From Spirochaetota bacterium (GTDB lineage Bacteria > Spirochaetota > Spirochaetia > Treponematales > UBA12059), in the NCBI GenBank assembly GCA_018816345.1, contig JAHIWG010000078.1:1-60542 (forward strand): a stretch of DNA of 60,542 nucleotides. Reading direction: 5' to 3'. The notes beneath the pieces are model-generated. The model saw only the letters and a list, made by a program, of their open reading frames with translations, was not told the DNA's origin and made no database searches. Below, piece after piece: positions 36,496-44,349 of this stretch. Each line of letters opens with the position of its first letter. Position 1 is the stretch's first letter. The position numbers were made by a program, and so were the translations under genes.

Positions 36496-36537
36496 ATGAT
36501 TTGCAATCATTCTGCAAGAAAGGTGACGAAATGTCAA
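36496..36537 (-). promoter_or_regulatory. Promoter with palindromic operator for the HTH-EIIA gene
   Basis: On the minus strand a perfect TTGACA (36537-36532) and CAGAAT (36514-36509) are 17 bases apart. The perfect 15-bp palindrome ATGATT-TGC-AATCAT at 36496-36510 touches the -10 box and covers the predicted start near 36502, the position of a repressor site. Confidence 0.6.
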
Positions 36538-36544
36538 GGTATTT

Positions 36545-37162
36545 CTACTGCTCGATGGCGTCGATGGCATCATCGACCTCTCCGGAACGCCAGCCGAGCT
36601 CAATCAGAATAGCGCGCGACCGCCTTGTATCGAAGCCTTTGGCCGCGAGCGAGGCGGCAGCCCGGGCTATCGCCTCGCCCCTCGCCTCGCCCTCGAACGC
36701 CCGGGATAGAGCCGTCTTTATCGCGCGCCTGTCCACCCCTCGCGACGACAGCGAGGCCGACAGGCTCCTCGGACCCTCGGCCCTAGAACGGCAGCGCTGC
36801 CGGATCCACGACTCCGCGTAGCGCTCGTCAGATAGGAGCCCCTCCGCCTCGAGCCTGTCGAGGGCGGCCTTCGCCGCGGCTTTCGGGGCGCCTCGGGAGG
36901 CGAGCTTCAGCTCCAATCCGAAGCGGAACTGCTCGGCCCTGGCCAGGAGGGAGAGGGCGCGCGCCTCCGCCTCGGTGGCCTCGACGGCCGCCGACAGCAG
37001 CTCGTCCGGGATATCCAGGGGAGGCTCAGGACGGACGCCGACCGGAGCCGCGAATAGCCCGGTGGCGTCGTAGGCCGATTTAAAACGAAAAAGGGAGCCG
37101 TCTTCGGCGACCGCCTTGACGGTGCCGAGGGCTCCCTCCTCGTAGGAGACGATACGGGCCAC
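36545..37162 (-). CDS. recX: Regulatory protein RecX
   Basis: Modulator of RecA filaments, 205 residues, within the family range. The helical repeats are visible: LLARAEQFRFGLELKLASRG, then ALDRLEAEGLLSDERYAESW, and near the end ILIELGWRSGEVDDAI. The first 45 residues form a beta-like region found in longer RecX proteins. It lies 23 bases downstream of rpsI and is probably cotranscribed with the ribosomal protein genes, an unusual setting since recX is normally next to recA. Confidence 0.88.
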   Translation of the reverse strand: MARIVSYEEGALGTVKAVAEDGSLFRFKSAYDATGLFAAPVGVRPEPPLDIPDELLSAAVEATEAEARALSLLARAEQFRFGLELKLASRGAPKAAAKAALDRLEAEGLLSDERYAESWIRQRCRSRAEGPRSLSASLSSRGVDRRAIKTALSRAFEGEARGEAIARAAASLAAKGFDTRRSRAILIELGWRSGEVDDAIDAIEQ

Positions 37163-37185
37163 CTGGCCGCCTTCGTCCGTTCTTC

Positions 37186-37578
37186 TTAGCGCTTGGAGAA
37201 CTGGAAGCGCCTGCGGGCTCCGCGTTGTCCGTACTTCTTGCGCTCGACCATTCGCGGATCGCGGGTAAGGAACCCGTTGTTCCTGAGCGCCAGGCTCGAG
37301 GCGGGATCGACCTGGCTGAGCGCCCGGGCGATACCGTGCTTACAGGCGCCGGCCTGGCCGTTGGGGCCGCCGCCGACCACGTTGATCACGATGTCGAACT
37401 TATTGTCGCTCGCGGTCACGACGAGGGGCTGACGGACGGAACCGGCGATTTCGGCTACCGGGAAGTACTTGTCGAGCTCGAGGTTATTGACGGTGATCTT
37501 GCCGCTGCCTTCGCGAAGGTAGACGCGCGCGACGGCGGTCTTGCGCCTTCCGGTTCCAATTCCGAGATTCCTGACCAT
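37186..37578 (-). CDS. rpsI: 30S ribosomal protein S9
   Basis: 130 residues, standard length. GTGRRKTAVARVYLREG at the start, GGGPNGQAGACKHGIARAL in the middle and the invariant C terminus RRFQFSKR, which reaches the ribosomal P site. Lies 12 bases after rplM, the conserved L13-S9 pair. GAGG precedes the ATG. Confidence 0.97.
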   Translation of the reverse strand: MVRNLGIGTGRRKTAVARVYLREGSGKITVNNLELDKYFPVAEIAGSVRQPLVVTASDNKFDIVINVVGGGPNGQAGACKHGIARALSQVDPASSLALRNNGFLTRDPRMVERKKYGQRGARRRFQFSKR

Positions 37579-37590
37579 CGTATACCTCTC

Positions 37591-38019
37591 TTAGACTTCG
37601 ATAGCGACGGGCGCCTGGGCCGCGTGCGGGTGGTTCGGCCCAGAATAGACCTTGACGTTCCTCGCGAGCTTGCGGCCGAGCGGTCCCTTGGGGAGCATGC
37701 CTCGGATGGCTATCTCGAGCGGGTCGATCGGATGCCGCTCTATGAGCGACGCGAACGTGTTCTTCTTGAGCCCGCCCGCGAAGCCGGTGTGCCTATAGTA
37801 CATCTTGTCGTTGAACTTATTGCCGGTCACTTCGATCTTCTCGGCGTTAACGATCACGACGTAGTCACCGATTTCCTGGTGCGGGGTGTAGCAAGCCTTG
37901 TGCTTGCCGCGGACGAGGATAGCCGCCTTGGCGGCTACGCGGCCGAGGCGCTGGCCCTGGGCGTCTATCACGAACCAGGAACGAGCTACTTCAGCCGGCT
38001 TAACGAATAGGGTCTTCAT
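37591..38019 (-). CDS. rplM: 50S ribosomal protein L13
   Basis: 142 residues. Family signatures include ARSWFVIDAQGQRLGRVA, GDYVVIVNAEKIEVTGNK and MLPKGPLGRKLARNVKVYSG with the typical ending GPNHPHAAQ. The ATG at 38019 follows AAGGT; a TTG one codon earlier is also open. Promoter at 38073-38102. Confidence 0.96.
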   Translation of the reverse strand: MKTLFVKPAEVARSWFVIDAQGQRLGRVAAKAAILVRGKHKACYTPHQEIGDYVVIVNAEKIEVTGNKFNDKMYYRHTGFAGGLKKNTFASLIERHPIDPLEIAIRGMLPKGPLGRKLARNVKVYSGPNHPHAAQAPVAIEV

Positions 38020-38072
38020 CAATCTATACCTTCACCTTCGTGGAGTTCATTAGCGTAAAAAACGGCGAGCGG

Positions 38073-38102
38073 TATAATCACATACATCGCATATCGTGTC
38101 AA
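38073..38102 (-). promoter_or_regulatory. Promoter of rplM-rpsI-recX
   Basis: On the minus strand a perfect TTGACA (38102-38097) and ATTATA (38078-38073) are 18 bases apart, preceding the L13 gene by about 50 bases. It sits just beyond the end of the small membrane protein gene, so the ribosomal operon has its own promoter. Confidence 0.6.
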
Positions 38103-38116
38103 GCGGACCCGGGGCC

Positions 38117-38347
38117 TTACTCTTTCTTCTCGGTCGCCGCCTCTTCGGCCTCTTCCTTCTTGGCTTCTATCCTGTCCTTGATGTCGGCGACGCCAATGAA
38201 CACGGCTATGAGGCCTATGAAGGCCGCGAGCACCGGAATCGAGCCGCGAAGGAAGGCCAGGACGTCCTGCCACCAGCCCAGCGGGCCAGGGATGCAGGCG
38301 AAAACGGCGAACGCGATGCAGACGATACCGACTATTAGAGCTACCAT
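38117..38347 (-). CDS. Small membrane protein of unknown function
   Basis: 76 residues starting MVALIVGIVCIAFAVF: two membrane helices (about 2-20 and 35-55) and a charged Glu/Lys tail (KDRIEAKKEEAEEA). The ATG at 38347 is chosen since GGAGG lies 5 bases upstream; the open frame begins 6 codons earlier. It has its own promoter (38410-38437) divergent from the ribonuclease gene. Function unknown. Confidence 0.8.
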   Translation of the reverse strand: MVALIVGIVCIAFAVFACIPGPLGWWQDVLAFLRGSIPVLAAFIGLIAVFIGVADIKDRIEAKKEEAEEAATEKKE

Positions 38348-38409
38348 GATTTCCTCCGATTTCATAGAACGACCCGCGCTTCAATCCGGGGCGCTATCCG
38401 CACCGCATA

Positions 38410-38437
38410 AGCATACCCGAAACGAGGGTTTCGTCAA
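38410..38437 (-). promoter_or_regulatory. Promoter of the small membrane protein gene
   Basis: On the minus strand TTGACG (38437-38432) and TATGCT (38415-38410) are 16 bases apart, about 60 bases before the start codon. Confidence 0.6.
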
Positions 38438-38457
38438 TAAGGCTACTCCGACGGGCG

Positions 38458-38487
38458 TTGCCTCGGGCGACTCATCGCCCCTATACT
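38458..38487 (+). promoter_or_regulatory. Promoter of the RNB ribonuclease gene
   Basis: TTGCCT (38458-38463) and TATACT (38482-38487) are 18 bases apart. The leader of about 20 bases carries AAAGGA before the ATG at 38515. It is back to back with the promoter at 38410-38437. Confidence 0.6.
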
Positions 38488-38514
38488 ACATCCATCAGCC
38501 CCGAAAGGATAGTC

Positions 38515-40335
38515 ATGATACCCGATGGAGCCCTCGTATTCTTCAAGTCACGTCCCGCGATCGTCAGGCGCGACGGGGATCGCATCGAGCTTACCTTCGA
38601 GGGCGGCGCTCCGGCCCGCGTACGCGACAAGGACGTCGAGCCAATCCACCCCGGCCCGCTCAAGGCGGTGCCGAGGCCAGCCCAAGGCGGTGAGTTCCAG
38701 ACGGCCTGGGACATGACCGCCGGGTCGTCGCTATCGCTCGGCGAGCTCGCCGACCTGGCGTTCGGGTCGGCCGGTCCGTCGGAGACGCTCGCGTGCAGGC
38801 TCGCGGCCGCAGAGGGAATCCTCTTCCGGATGGACGGAGAGCGCGTCGCGGCGCTCTCGGCCGAGGAGCGGGAGGCCGAGGAAGCCAAGCGCAGGCGCAA
38901 GGAAGGCGAGGCCGCCGAGAGGGCCGCCTTCGTGGAGCGGGCCAAGCGCGGGAAGACCGAACCGGGCGACGAGCGGTTCTGGGGCGAGGTAGAGGCCCTG
39001 GCGCTCGGGCGCACACAGAAATCCCGTATGGCCAGCGATATCGGAGCCGGCGAAGGCCCGGAATCCGCTCAGGCCTGGCTCCTCAAAGCCGGCCTGTGGA
39101 CGACGAGGACTAATCCCCACCCCGCCCGCTCGGGGCATCCTTCCAAGGCGCCCGATCTCGAGCTGGGGCCGGACGACGACGAGGGCCGCGTCGACCTGAC
39201 GGGCATGGAGGCCTGGGCCATCGACAACGCCTGGAGCCACGACCCCGACGACGCCGTATCCTGGGACGGCGAGGCCGTCTGGGTGCACGTCGCCGACCCG
39301 GCGAGCGCCATAACGCCGGGCAGCCCCGCCGACCTGGAGGCCTCGAACCGATCGGGCACCCTGTACCTGCCCGAAGGCGCGATCCCCATGCTGCCTGACG
39401 CCGCCCTAGAGCGCTTCGGGCTCGGCCTCTCGGCGACGTCCCGGGCGCTGTCGTTCAGGATAGCGCTAGACCCCGACGGCCTCGTCTCCGACGTCAGGGT
39501 CGCGCCGAGCCTCGTCAGGGTCTCGAGGGCCTCGTACGGCCAGGCCGACCCCATGCTCGCCTCGGGCCCGCTAGCCGAGCTCGCGCGGGTAGCCGAGCTC
39601 CGCAAGGCCTACAGGCTCCGCAACGGCGCCGTGGACATCGATATTCCCGAGGTGCGCGTCTGGGTAGACTCCGGCGAGCCGAGGATCGATCCGGTGGCTC
39701 GTTACGCCTCGAGCGGCGTAGTGCGGGAGATGATGGTGATGGCGGGCGAGGGCCTGGCTAGGTGGGCCTTCGACAGGGGGTTGCCGTTCCCGTATTACAG
39801 CCAGGAAGCGCCTGGCTCGCGGGAAGGGCTCCCGGGGGGCCTGGCGGGAGAATTCGCCAAGCGCAGGCTGATGAAGGCCGGCATGGCGGGGGCGCAGCCT
39901 CGGGCCCACCAGGGGCTAGGGGTGACCATGTACGCGCAGGCGACGAGCCCGCTCCGCCGCTACGGAGACCTCTTAGGGCACCAGCAGGCCCGGGCCGCCC
40001 TCGCGGCCGAATCGGGACGATCCTCGCCGCCGCCCCTCCCCGCCGACGAGCTGTCTATGAGGCTGGCCCGGGCCGCCGCCGGAGCCCAGGCGGTGCGCAA
40101 GGCGGAGCGCCAGAGCGAGCTGCACTGGACGATCGCGTGGCTGCTCGACAGGCCGGGCTGGGAAGGCGACGCGGTGGCGGTACAGGCCGGCGGAGGGGAC
40201 GCTCAGCTCTACCTGCCGGAGATAGGCCTGGAAACGAGGATCAGGGCATCGGGCCTCGAGCAAGGCGCTGCCGTCAGGGTCAGGTTCCAGAAGGCCGATA
40301 TTGCCAGGCTCGACGTCCAGTTCTCCATAATATAG
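38515..40335 (+). CDS. RNase II/R-family (RNB domain) exoribonuclease
   Basis: 3'-5' exoribonuclease of 606 residues, shorter than RNase R and close to RNase II. A small N-terminal beta domain (about 1-60) and a charged helical linker (EEREAEEAKRRRKEGEAAER) come before the RNB domain, which starts near residue 220. AIDNAWSHDPDDAVSW holds the catalytic Asp cluster; AEGLARWAF and YAQATSPLRRYGDLLGHQQ are further RNB motifs (the first read here as GEGLARWAF). A C-terminal S1-like stretch is short. The ATG at 38515 has AAAGGA 5 bases upstream; the frame is open 57 bases further. Confidence 0.88.
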   Translation: MIPDGALVFFKSRPAIVRRDGDRIELTFEGGAPARVRDKDVEPIHPGPLKAVPRPAQGGEFQTAWDMTAGSSLSLGELADLAFGSAGPSETLACRLAAAEGILFRMDGERVAALSAEEREAEEAKRRRKEGEAAERAAFVERAKRGKTEPGDERFWGEVEALALGRTQKSRMASDIGAGEGPESAQAWLLKAGLWTTRTNPHPARSGHPSKAPDLELGPDDDEGRVDLTGMEAWAIDNAWSHDPDDAVSWDGEAVWVHVADPASAITPGSPADLEASNRSGTLYLPEGAIPMLPDAALERFGLGLSATSRALSFRIALDPDGLVSDVRVAPSLVRVSRASYGQADPMLASGPLAELARVAELRKAYRLRNGAVDIDIPEVRVWVDSGEPRIDPVARYASSGVVREMMVMAGEGLARWAFDRGLPFPYYSQEAPGSREGLPGGLAGEFAKRRLMKAGMAGAQPRAHQGLGVTMYAQATSPLRRYGDLLGHQQARAALAAESGRSSPPPLPADELSMRLARAAAGAQAVRKAERQSELHWTIAWLLDRPGWEGDAVAVQAGGGDAQLYLPEIGLETRIRASGLEQGAAVRVRFQKADIARLDVQFSII

Positions 40336-40364
40336 TTGACCCTAAGCCGTCGCTCATCTATGCT
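40336..40364 (+). promoter_or_regulatory. Promoter of the adenylate cyclase gene
   Basis: TTGACC (40336-40341), beginning directly after the ribonuclease stop codon, and TATGCT (40359-40364), with 17 bases between. Transcription should start near 40371, which is the first base of an in-frame GTG two codons before the ATG at 40377. The leader is therefore 0-6 bases. Confidence 0.65.
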
Positions 40365-40376
40365 AGCGTGGTGAGC

Positions 40377-42839
40377 ATGGAACAAAAAGATTATCGCCTC
40401 GCGGCGATCATGTACACCGACATAGTCGGGTTCTCTCGCATGATGGAACGGGACGAGGCGGGTACGCTCGACGTGCTCCGTTACCATAATACGCTGATCA
40501 CCGACATCGTGACGAAGCGGCACGGGACGGTCATCAAGACGATAGGCGACGCCTTCCTCGTCGACTTCCGCAATACCGTGGACGCGCTCCAATGCGCCAT
40601 GGAGATACAGGCGGCCGTCTACGAGCATAATAAGGAAGGCAAGGGACAGGCCCTCCTGCTGCGGATAGGCCTGCACCTCGGCGACATCTACTTCTTCGAG
40701 AACGACGCCCTCGGCGAGGGCATCAATATCGCCAGCCGCCTCCAGTCGTTCGCCAGGCCAGGCACCATCTGCTTCTCGCAGGACGTCTATAATCAGGTAC
40801 TCAATAAGCTCGACTTCAGGGCGGAGAAACTGGGCAAGGTCTCCCTCAAGAATATCACCAAGGAAATCCACGCCTACGAGGTCGCCAGCCCCAACGTCGA
40901 ATTCGACCCCGACCGCGACAAGCCGCGGCCCGGCTTCAAGCCGGCGGAGATAGACGACGCCGCCGCGACCGCGGCCCCGTTGCCGGGCACGCCCTCCCCC
41001 GCCCACCGCGGCTACGGCCCCGAGGCCGCGAAGGCCGTACTCGACGACATACGCAAGGCGATACTCGAGGATACCAAGACCATGGGGCGCCGCCTCACGG
41101 TGGCCGAGGCCCTCGAGCGCTACGGGGAATACGGCGTCGAGGCCAAGGAAGTCATCGCGTCGATGGCCGACAAGGGCCTCGTGCAGAAGACCGGGCCGTC
41201 CGGCGGCTCCTTGGCGCAGGGAGACCGGCCGTTCGGCCAGGCCTTCTCCGGCCCAGGCGGCGCCAAGGCGGGGGAAACGGATCTCGCCTCGGATATAGGC
41301 CGGGCCGTCGAGGGCATAGCCCGCGCTATAGAGCAGAGCGTCGGGGACTGGCAGAAAGCCGGCTCCCGAGGCAGGGGAAGCCGCCGCGGACGGGACTACG
41401 ACTCCCGCTACGAGGACGTCGGCGGCCGAGCCGAGCGCTCGATAGAGCGCGCCGCGGAGAAGCTCGAGCGTACCATAGACAGGATCTCCGGCGGTGACGA
41501 GAAGAGCGCCATCAAGGCGGAATTCCGCAGGCACCAGGCCGAGGTCGGGACGGGGAAGTGGGACGCAGAGCTCAGGAGCTCGGAGCACTTCAAGCCCGGC
41601 TCCGAGGAGATAGAGACCGATTTCGCGCGCTACCGCGACAAGCTAGAGGCGCGAGCCAGGAAGTCCAGCGCCGGTTTCATAGGCAACCTGCTATCGTTCG
41701 CCGGCGTCAACGCGCTCCTATGGTATATTAACCTGACCTTCGCCCCCGGGTTCACTTGGGCCGCCATCGTTACCGCGGCATGGGGGACGGGCCTCGTGAG
41801 CAACCTGTTCGCGACGGTACGCGGGAAGGCCAAGGCGTCGGAGGTAGATAAGATCCCGGAGCTAGCCCCAAGCGAGCTGGACGTCTACAAGAAGATCAAT
41901 AGGGTCCGGGACGGCATGGCCATGCATCTCGCCAGCGTCGTCTCCGTACCGCCGCTCCTCTTCACCATCAATCTCCTGACCTCCCCGGGATTCCTCTGGG
42001 CCGCCATACCGTCCGGCATCATGGCGCTGAGCTTCCTAGGCCACCTCGCTTCCTACCCGGGCACGCTCCGGGGACTCGAGAAGAAGCTATGGCGCCTGCT
42101 CGGCGTGGATTCGTGGCGGGAGCTGTTCAGGATAGGCGCGAACCGCAGGGCCGGGGCCTCGGCCGGGCAGTACGCGTCGGTCTACGCCGAGGTCGCGTCG
42201 ATCCGCGACCAGATCGTCAAGGACCTCAAGGCGGGCAAGGGCTCCGACGAGTTCGGCAAGGACATGATCCCGACCCTCGACCGCTACGTCGATCAAGTCA
42301 AGATGCTCTCGCACTCGGTCAACGAGATAGACGGCATCGTCTCGACCATACCCATGGACGCCTTGAGGCGCGACCGGGAAGAGCTGGAGGCGAAGCGCTC
42401 CGGCTCGACCAGCCAGGCCCTCAAGGACGAATACGGCCGTTCCATCGCCGAGATAGCGAGGCAGGAGAAGGCCTGCAAGGACCTGGAGGACCAGCGGGAG
42501 CTCCTGCGGCTAAGGCTCGGATCGTCCGCGAACGCCCTTAAGCAGCTCAAGATAGACATGGCCAGGATGAAGGCCCTGCCCGAGGCCGGCGAGCGCCAGG
42601 CCCTGGAGGACATACGGAAGAAGGCGAGCGAGCTTTCAGGGTACCTCGACGATCTCAAGACGGGCTACGACGAGACCTCGGCCGACCCGTACGCGGAACT
42701 CGAGCGGCTCGCCGCGGAAGCCGACGAGCGCGCGAGGCTGGAAGGCCGCCCGGCAGGCGTCGAAGGCTCCGGCGCCGAAGGCTCCGGCGCCGAGGGCTCC
42801 GGCGCCGAGGGCTCCGGCGGGAGGGGGGCCGGCCGTTGA
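40377..42839 (+). CDS. Class III adenylate cyclase with two 2TM modules and coiled coil
   Basis: Protein of 820 residues. The cyclase domain is N-terminal (about 1-180), which is unusual: metal-binding Asp15 in YTDIVGFSRMM and Asp58 in KTIGDAFLVDF, and the transition-state Asn/Arg in GEGINIASRLQ. Lys54 is consistent with ATP as substrate. A helical linker follows, then two hairpins of paired membrane helices resembling the 2TM domain (about 432-480, with WYINLTFAPGFTWAAIV, and 515-565, with TINLLTSPGFLWAAIPSG). A long coiled coil (about 600-780) ends in GSGAE repeats. The frame is open far upstream, but that is ribonuclease sequence in another frame. A GTG at 40371 is an alternative start. 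Confidence 0.88.
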   Translation: MEQKDYRLAAIMYTDIVGFSRMMERDEAGTLDVLRYHNTLITDIVTKRHGTVIKTIGDAFLVDFRNTVDALQCAMEIQAAVYEHNKEGKGQALLLRIGLHLGDIYFFENDALGEGINIASRLQSFARPGTICFSQDVYNQVLNKLDFRAEKLGKVSLKNITKEIHAYEVASPNVEFDPDRDKPRPGFKPAEIDDAAATAAPLPGTPSPAHRGYGPEAAKAVLDDIRKAILEDTKTMGRRLTVAEALERYGEYGVEAKEVIASMADKGLVQKTGPSGGSLAQGDRPFGQAFSGPGGAKAGETDLASDIGRAVEGIARAIEQSVGDWQKAGSRGRGSRRGRDYDSRYEDVGGRAERSIERAAEKLERTIDRISGGDEKSAIKAEFRRHQAEVGTGKWDAELRSSEHFKPGSEEIETDFARYRDKLEARARKSSAGFIGNLLSFAGVNALLWYINLTFAPGFTWAAIVTAAWGTGLVSNLFATVRGKAKASEVDKIPELAPSELDVYKKINRVRDGMAMHLASVVSVPPLLFTINLLTSPGFLWAAIPSGIMALSFLGHLASYPGTLRGLEKKLWRLLGVDSWRELFRIGANRRAGASAGQYASVYAEVASIRDQIVKDLKAGKGSDEFGKDMIPTLDRYVDQVKMLSHSVNEIDGIVSTIPMDALRRDREELEAKRSGSTSQALKDEYGRSIAEIARQEKACKDLEDQRELLRLRLGSSANALKQLKIDMARMKALPEAGERQALEDIRKKASELSGYLDDLKTGYDETSADPYAELERLAAEADERARLEGRPAGVEGSGAEGSGAEGSGAEGSGGRGAGR
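42765..42821 (+). repeat. 15-bp in-frame repeat at the 3' end of the cyclase gene
   Basis: Almost four copies of GGCTCCGGCGCCGAG (42765-42779, 42780-42794, 42795-42809, then partial) encode the GSGAE repeats at the extreme C terminus. Confidence 0.88.
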
Positions 42840-42865
42840 CAGGCTCGCCCGCTTCGATCTACTAT
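42836..42865 (+). promoter_or_regulatory. tRNA-Arg promoter overlapping the cyclase stop codon
   Basis: A perfect TTGACA at 42836-42841 contains the TGA stop of the cyclase gene (42837-42839). TACTAT follows at 42860-42865 after 18 bases. Predicted start near 42872, two bases before the mature tRNA. Confidence 0.65.
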
Positions 42866-42873
42866 CTGCCTAC

Positions 42874-42947
42874 GGTCCGGTAGCTCACTTGGATAGAGCG
42901 ATTGCCTCCTAAGCAATAGGTAGTGGGTTCGATTCCCGCCCGGATCA
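42874..42947 (+). tRNA. tRNA-Arg (anticodon CCT)
   Basis: Complete cloverleaf: acceptor GGTCCGG with CCGGATC (one G-T pair), D arm GCTC...GAGC, anticodon stem ATTGC/GCAAT around loop CTCCTAA, T arm GTGGG/CCCGC with TTCGATT. The anticodon CCT reads AGG, which is heavily used in this window. The CCA end is not encoded (the discriminator A is followed by AAA). Confidence 0.95.
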
Positions 42948-42977
42948 AAACGGAACGACATGCTAGTAATAGGTAGG

Positions 42978-43018
42978 AAGCCCGCAGGCTGCTCTAGGAA
43001 GCAGGATGCGGGCTTTTT
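42978..43018 (+). terminator. Terminator of the tRNA-Arg transcript
   Basis: Outer stem AAGCCCGCA (42978-42986) with TGCGGGCTT (43007-43015), inner stem CTGCT/AGCAG, then a T tract to 43018. It lies between the tRNA and the convergent TRAP permease gene. Confidence 0.85.
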
Positions 43019-43026
43019 CGTATCGC

Positions 43027-44349
43027 CTATTTGTTATAGTACAGATTCGGCAGCCACGTAGCGATTCCCGGGAAGACCATGATAATCGCCAGGCCGACGA
43101 TCATCAGGAGCACGAAGGGTACGACCGAGCGGTAGATGTCGCCCAGAGTAATCTCCTTGGGGGCCATGGCCTTCATGAGGAAGAGGTTATAGCCGAAAGG
43201 CGGCGTAAGGTACGCGATCTGGCAGGTTACGGTATAGAGGATACCGTACCATATGGGATCGAATCCCAGCTTGATGATGAGCGGGATATAGAGCGGCGCC
43301 ACGATTATCAGCATGGCCGTATCGTCGAGGAACATCCCCATGATGATGTACGACAGCTGCATCATTATGATGACGCCCCAGGGGCCGAAGCCGTTATTGA
43401 GGAACAGATCCCGTATGGCGTTCACGGCTCCGAGCCCGTCGAATATGGACCCGAACGCCAGGGCGGCGAGGATGACCCACATGAACATGCAGCTGACGCT
43501 CAGGGTATCGCGGAGGACCTCTCCCATGACCTTCTTGGTCAGGCGTCCCTTGAGCAGCGCGGCGATGGTAGTGACTACGGCGCCGACGGCCGAGCTCTCT
43601 ACCAGGTTCGTGATGCCCATGAAGAACAGGCCCGACATCATGAAGATGATGAACAACGGCAGCAGGCCCGCGCGGAGCAGCAGCAGCTTCTGCCCTAGCG
43701 GCATCGTGCGCTCCTCCTTGGGCAAGACGGGCCCGAGTTTCGGGTTGATGGCGCACCTGATTAGGATATAGGCGATGAAGAGGCCCGCCAGGAGGAATCC
43801 GGGCATGAAGCCGGCGAGCCAGAGCCTCCCGACGGGTTGCCTCGCTATCATGCCGTAGAGCACCAGCACGACGCTCGGCGGTATCATGATCCCGAGGGAG
43901 CTGCCGGCCTGGATGACCCCCGTCACCATCCTCTTGTCGTACTTCCTCTTGAGCATCTCGGGCAGCGCTATGCTCGAGCCGACCGCCATGCCGGCTACGC
44001 TCAGGCCGTTGATCGCCGACACCACGCACATGAGCAGTATCGTGCCGATCGCCAATCCCCCGGGGATCGGCCCGGTCCAGACGTGTATCATCTGGTACAG
44101 GTCGTCGGCTATGCCCGACTTGGCGAACATGTAGCCAATGTAGATGAAAATAGGCAGCGTAAGGAGCGGGTACCAGACGAGGAGCTTGAAGGCGGCCTGG
44201 AACGCCATGCCCACCCCTCCCACGCCCCATAGCATCACCGCGAATATGGACGCGACGCTGCCTATGACGGCGAAGATATGCCGGCCCGATAGCAGCATGA
44301 TGAGCATCGAGGAGAACATCATCAGCGCCATGAAGGAATAGCCGCTCAT
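43027..44349 (-). CDS. dctM: TRAP transporter large permease DctM
   Basis: 440 residues with about twelve membrane segments, the normal size for DctM. Family signs: the N-terminal membrane pair, INGLSVAGMAVGSSIALPEM, GSSLGIMIPPSVVLVLYG and PPFGYNLFLMKA near the end. GAGGAA precedes the ATG, which overlaps the dctQ stop (ATGA). It forms the Na+-driven importer with DctQ and DctP. Confidence 0.94.
   Translation of the reverse strand: MSGYSFMALMMFSSMLIMLLSGRHIFAVIGSVASIFAVMLWGVGGVGMAFQAAFKLLVWYPLLTLPIFIYIGYMFAKSGIADDLYQMIHVWTGPIPGGLAIGTILLMCVVSAINGLSVAGMAVGSSIALPEMLKRKYDKRMVTGVIQAGSSLGIMIPPSVVLVLYGMIARQPVGRLWLAGFMPGFLLAGLFIAYILIRCAINPKLGPVLPKEERTMPLGQKLLLLRAGLLPLFIIFMMSGLFFMGITNLVESSAVGAVVTTIAALLKGRLTKKVMGEVLRDTLSVSCMFMWVILAALAFGSIFDGLGAVNAIRDLFLNNGFGPWGVIIMMQLSYIIMGMFLDDTAMLIIVAPLYIPLIIKLGFDPIWYGILYTVTCQIAYLTPPFGYNLFLMKAMAPKEITLGDIYRSVVPFVLLMIVGLAIIMVFPGIATWLPNLYYNK

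Noticed and set aside
37590-38102. A ribosomal-protein leader structure before rplM
   Set aside because: The leader is only about 50 bases and I could not fold it into a known L13 leader motif.
39762-40376. 205-codon open extension upstream of the cyclase gene
   Set aside because: It overlaps the RNB ribonuclease in another frame, has Arg/Gly-rich shadow composition, and the promoter and cyclase domain begin after it.
40209-41588. 459-codon antisense open frame across the ribonuclease and cyclase
   Set aside because: It crosses two well-supported genes and their promoter; no recognisable domain.
42765-42821. Tandem repeat considered as a CRISPR array
   Set aside because: Units are 15 bp, contiguous, without spacers, and in frame in a coding region; no cas genes are in the window.
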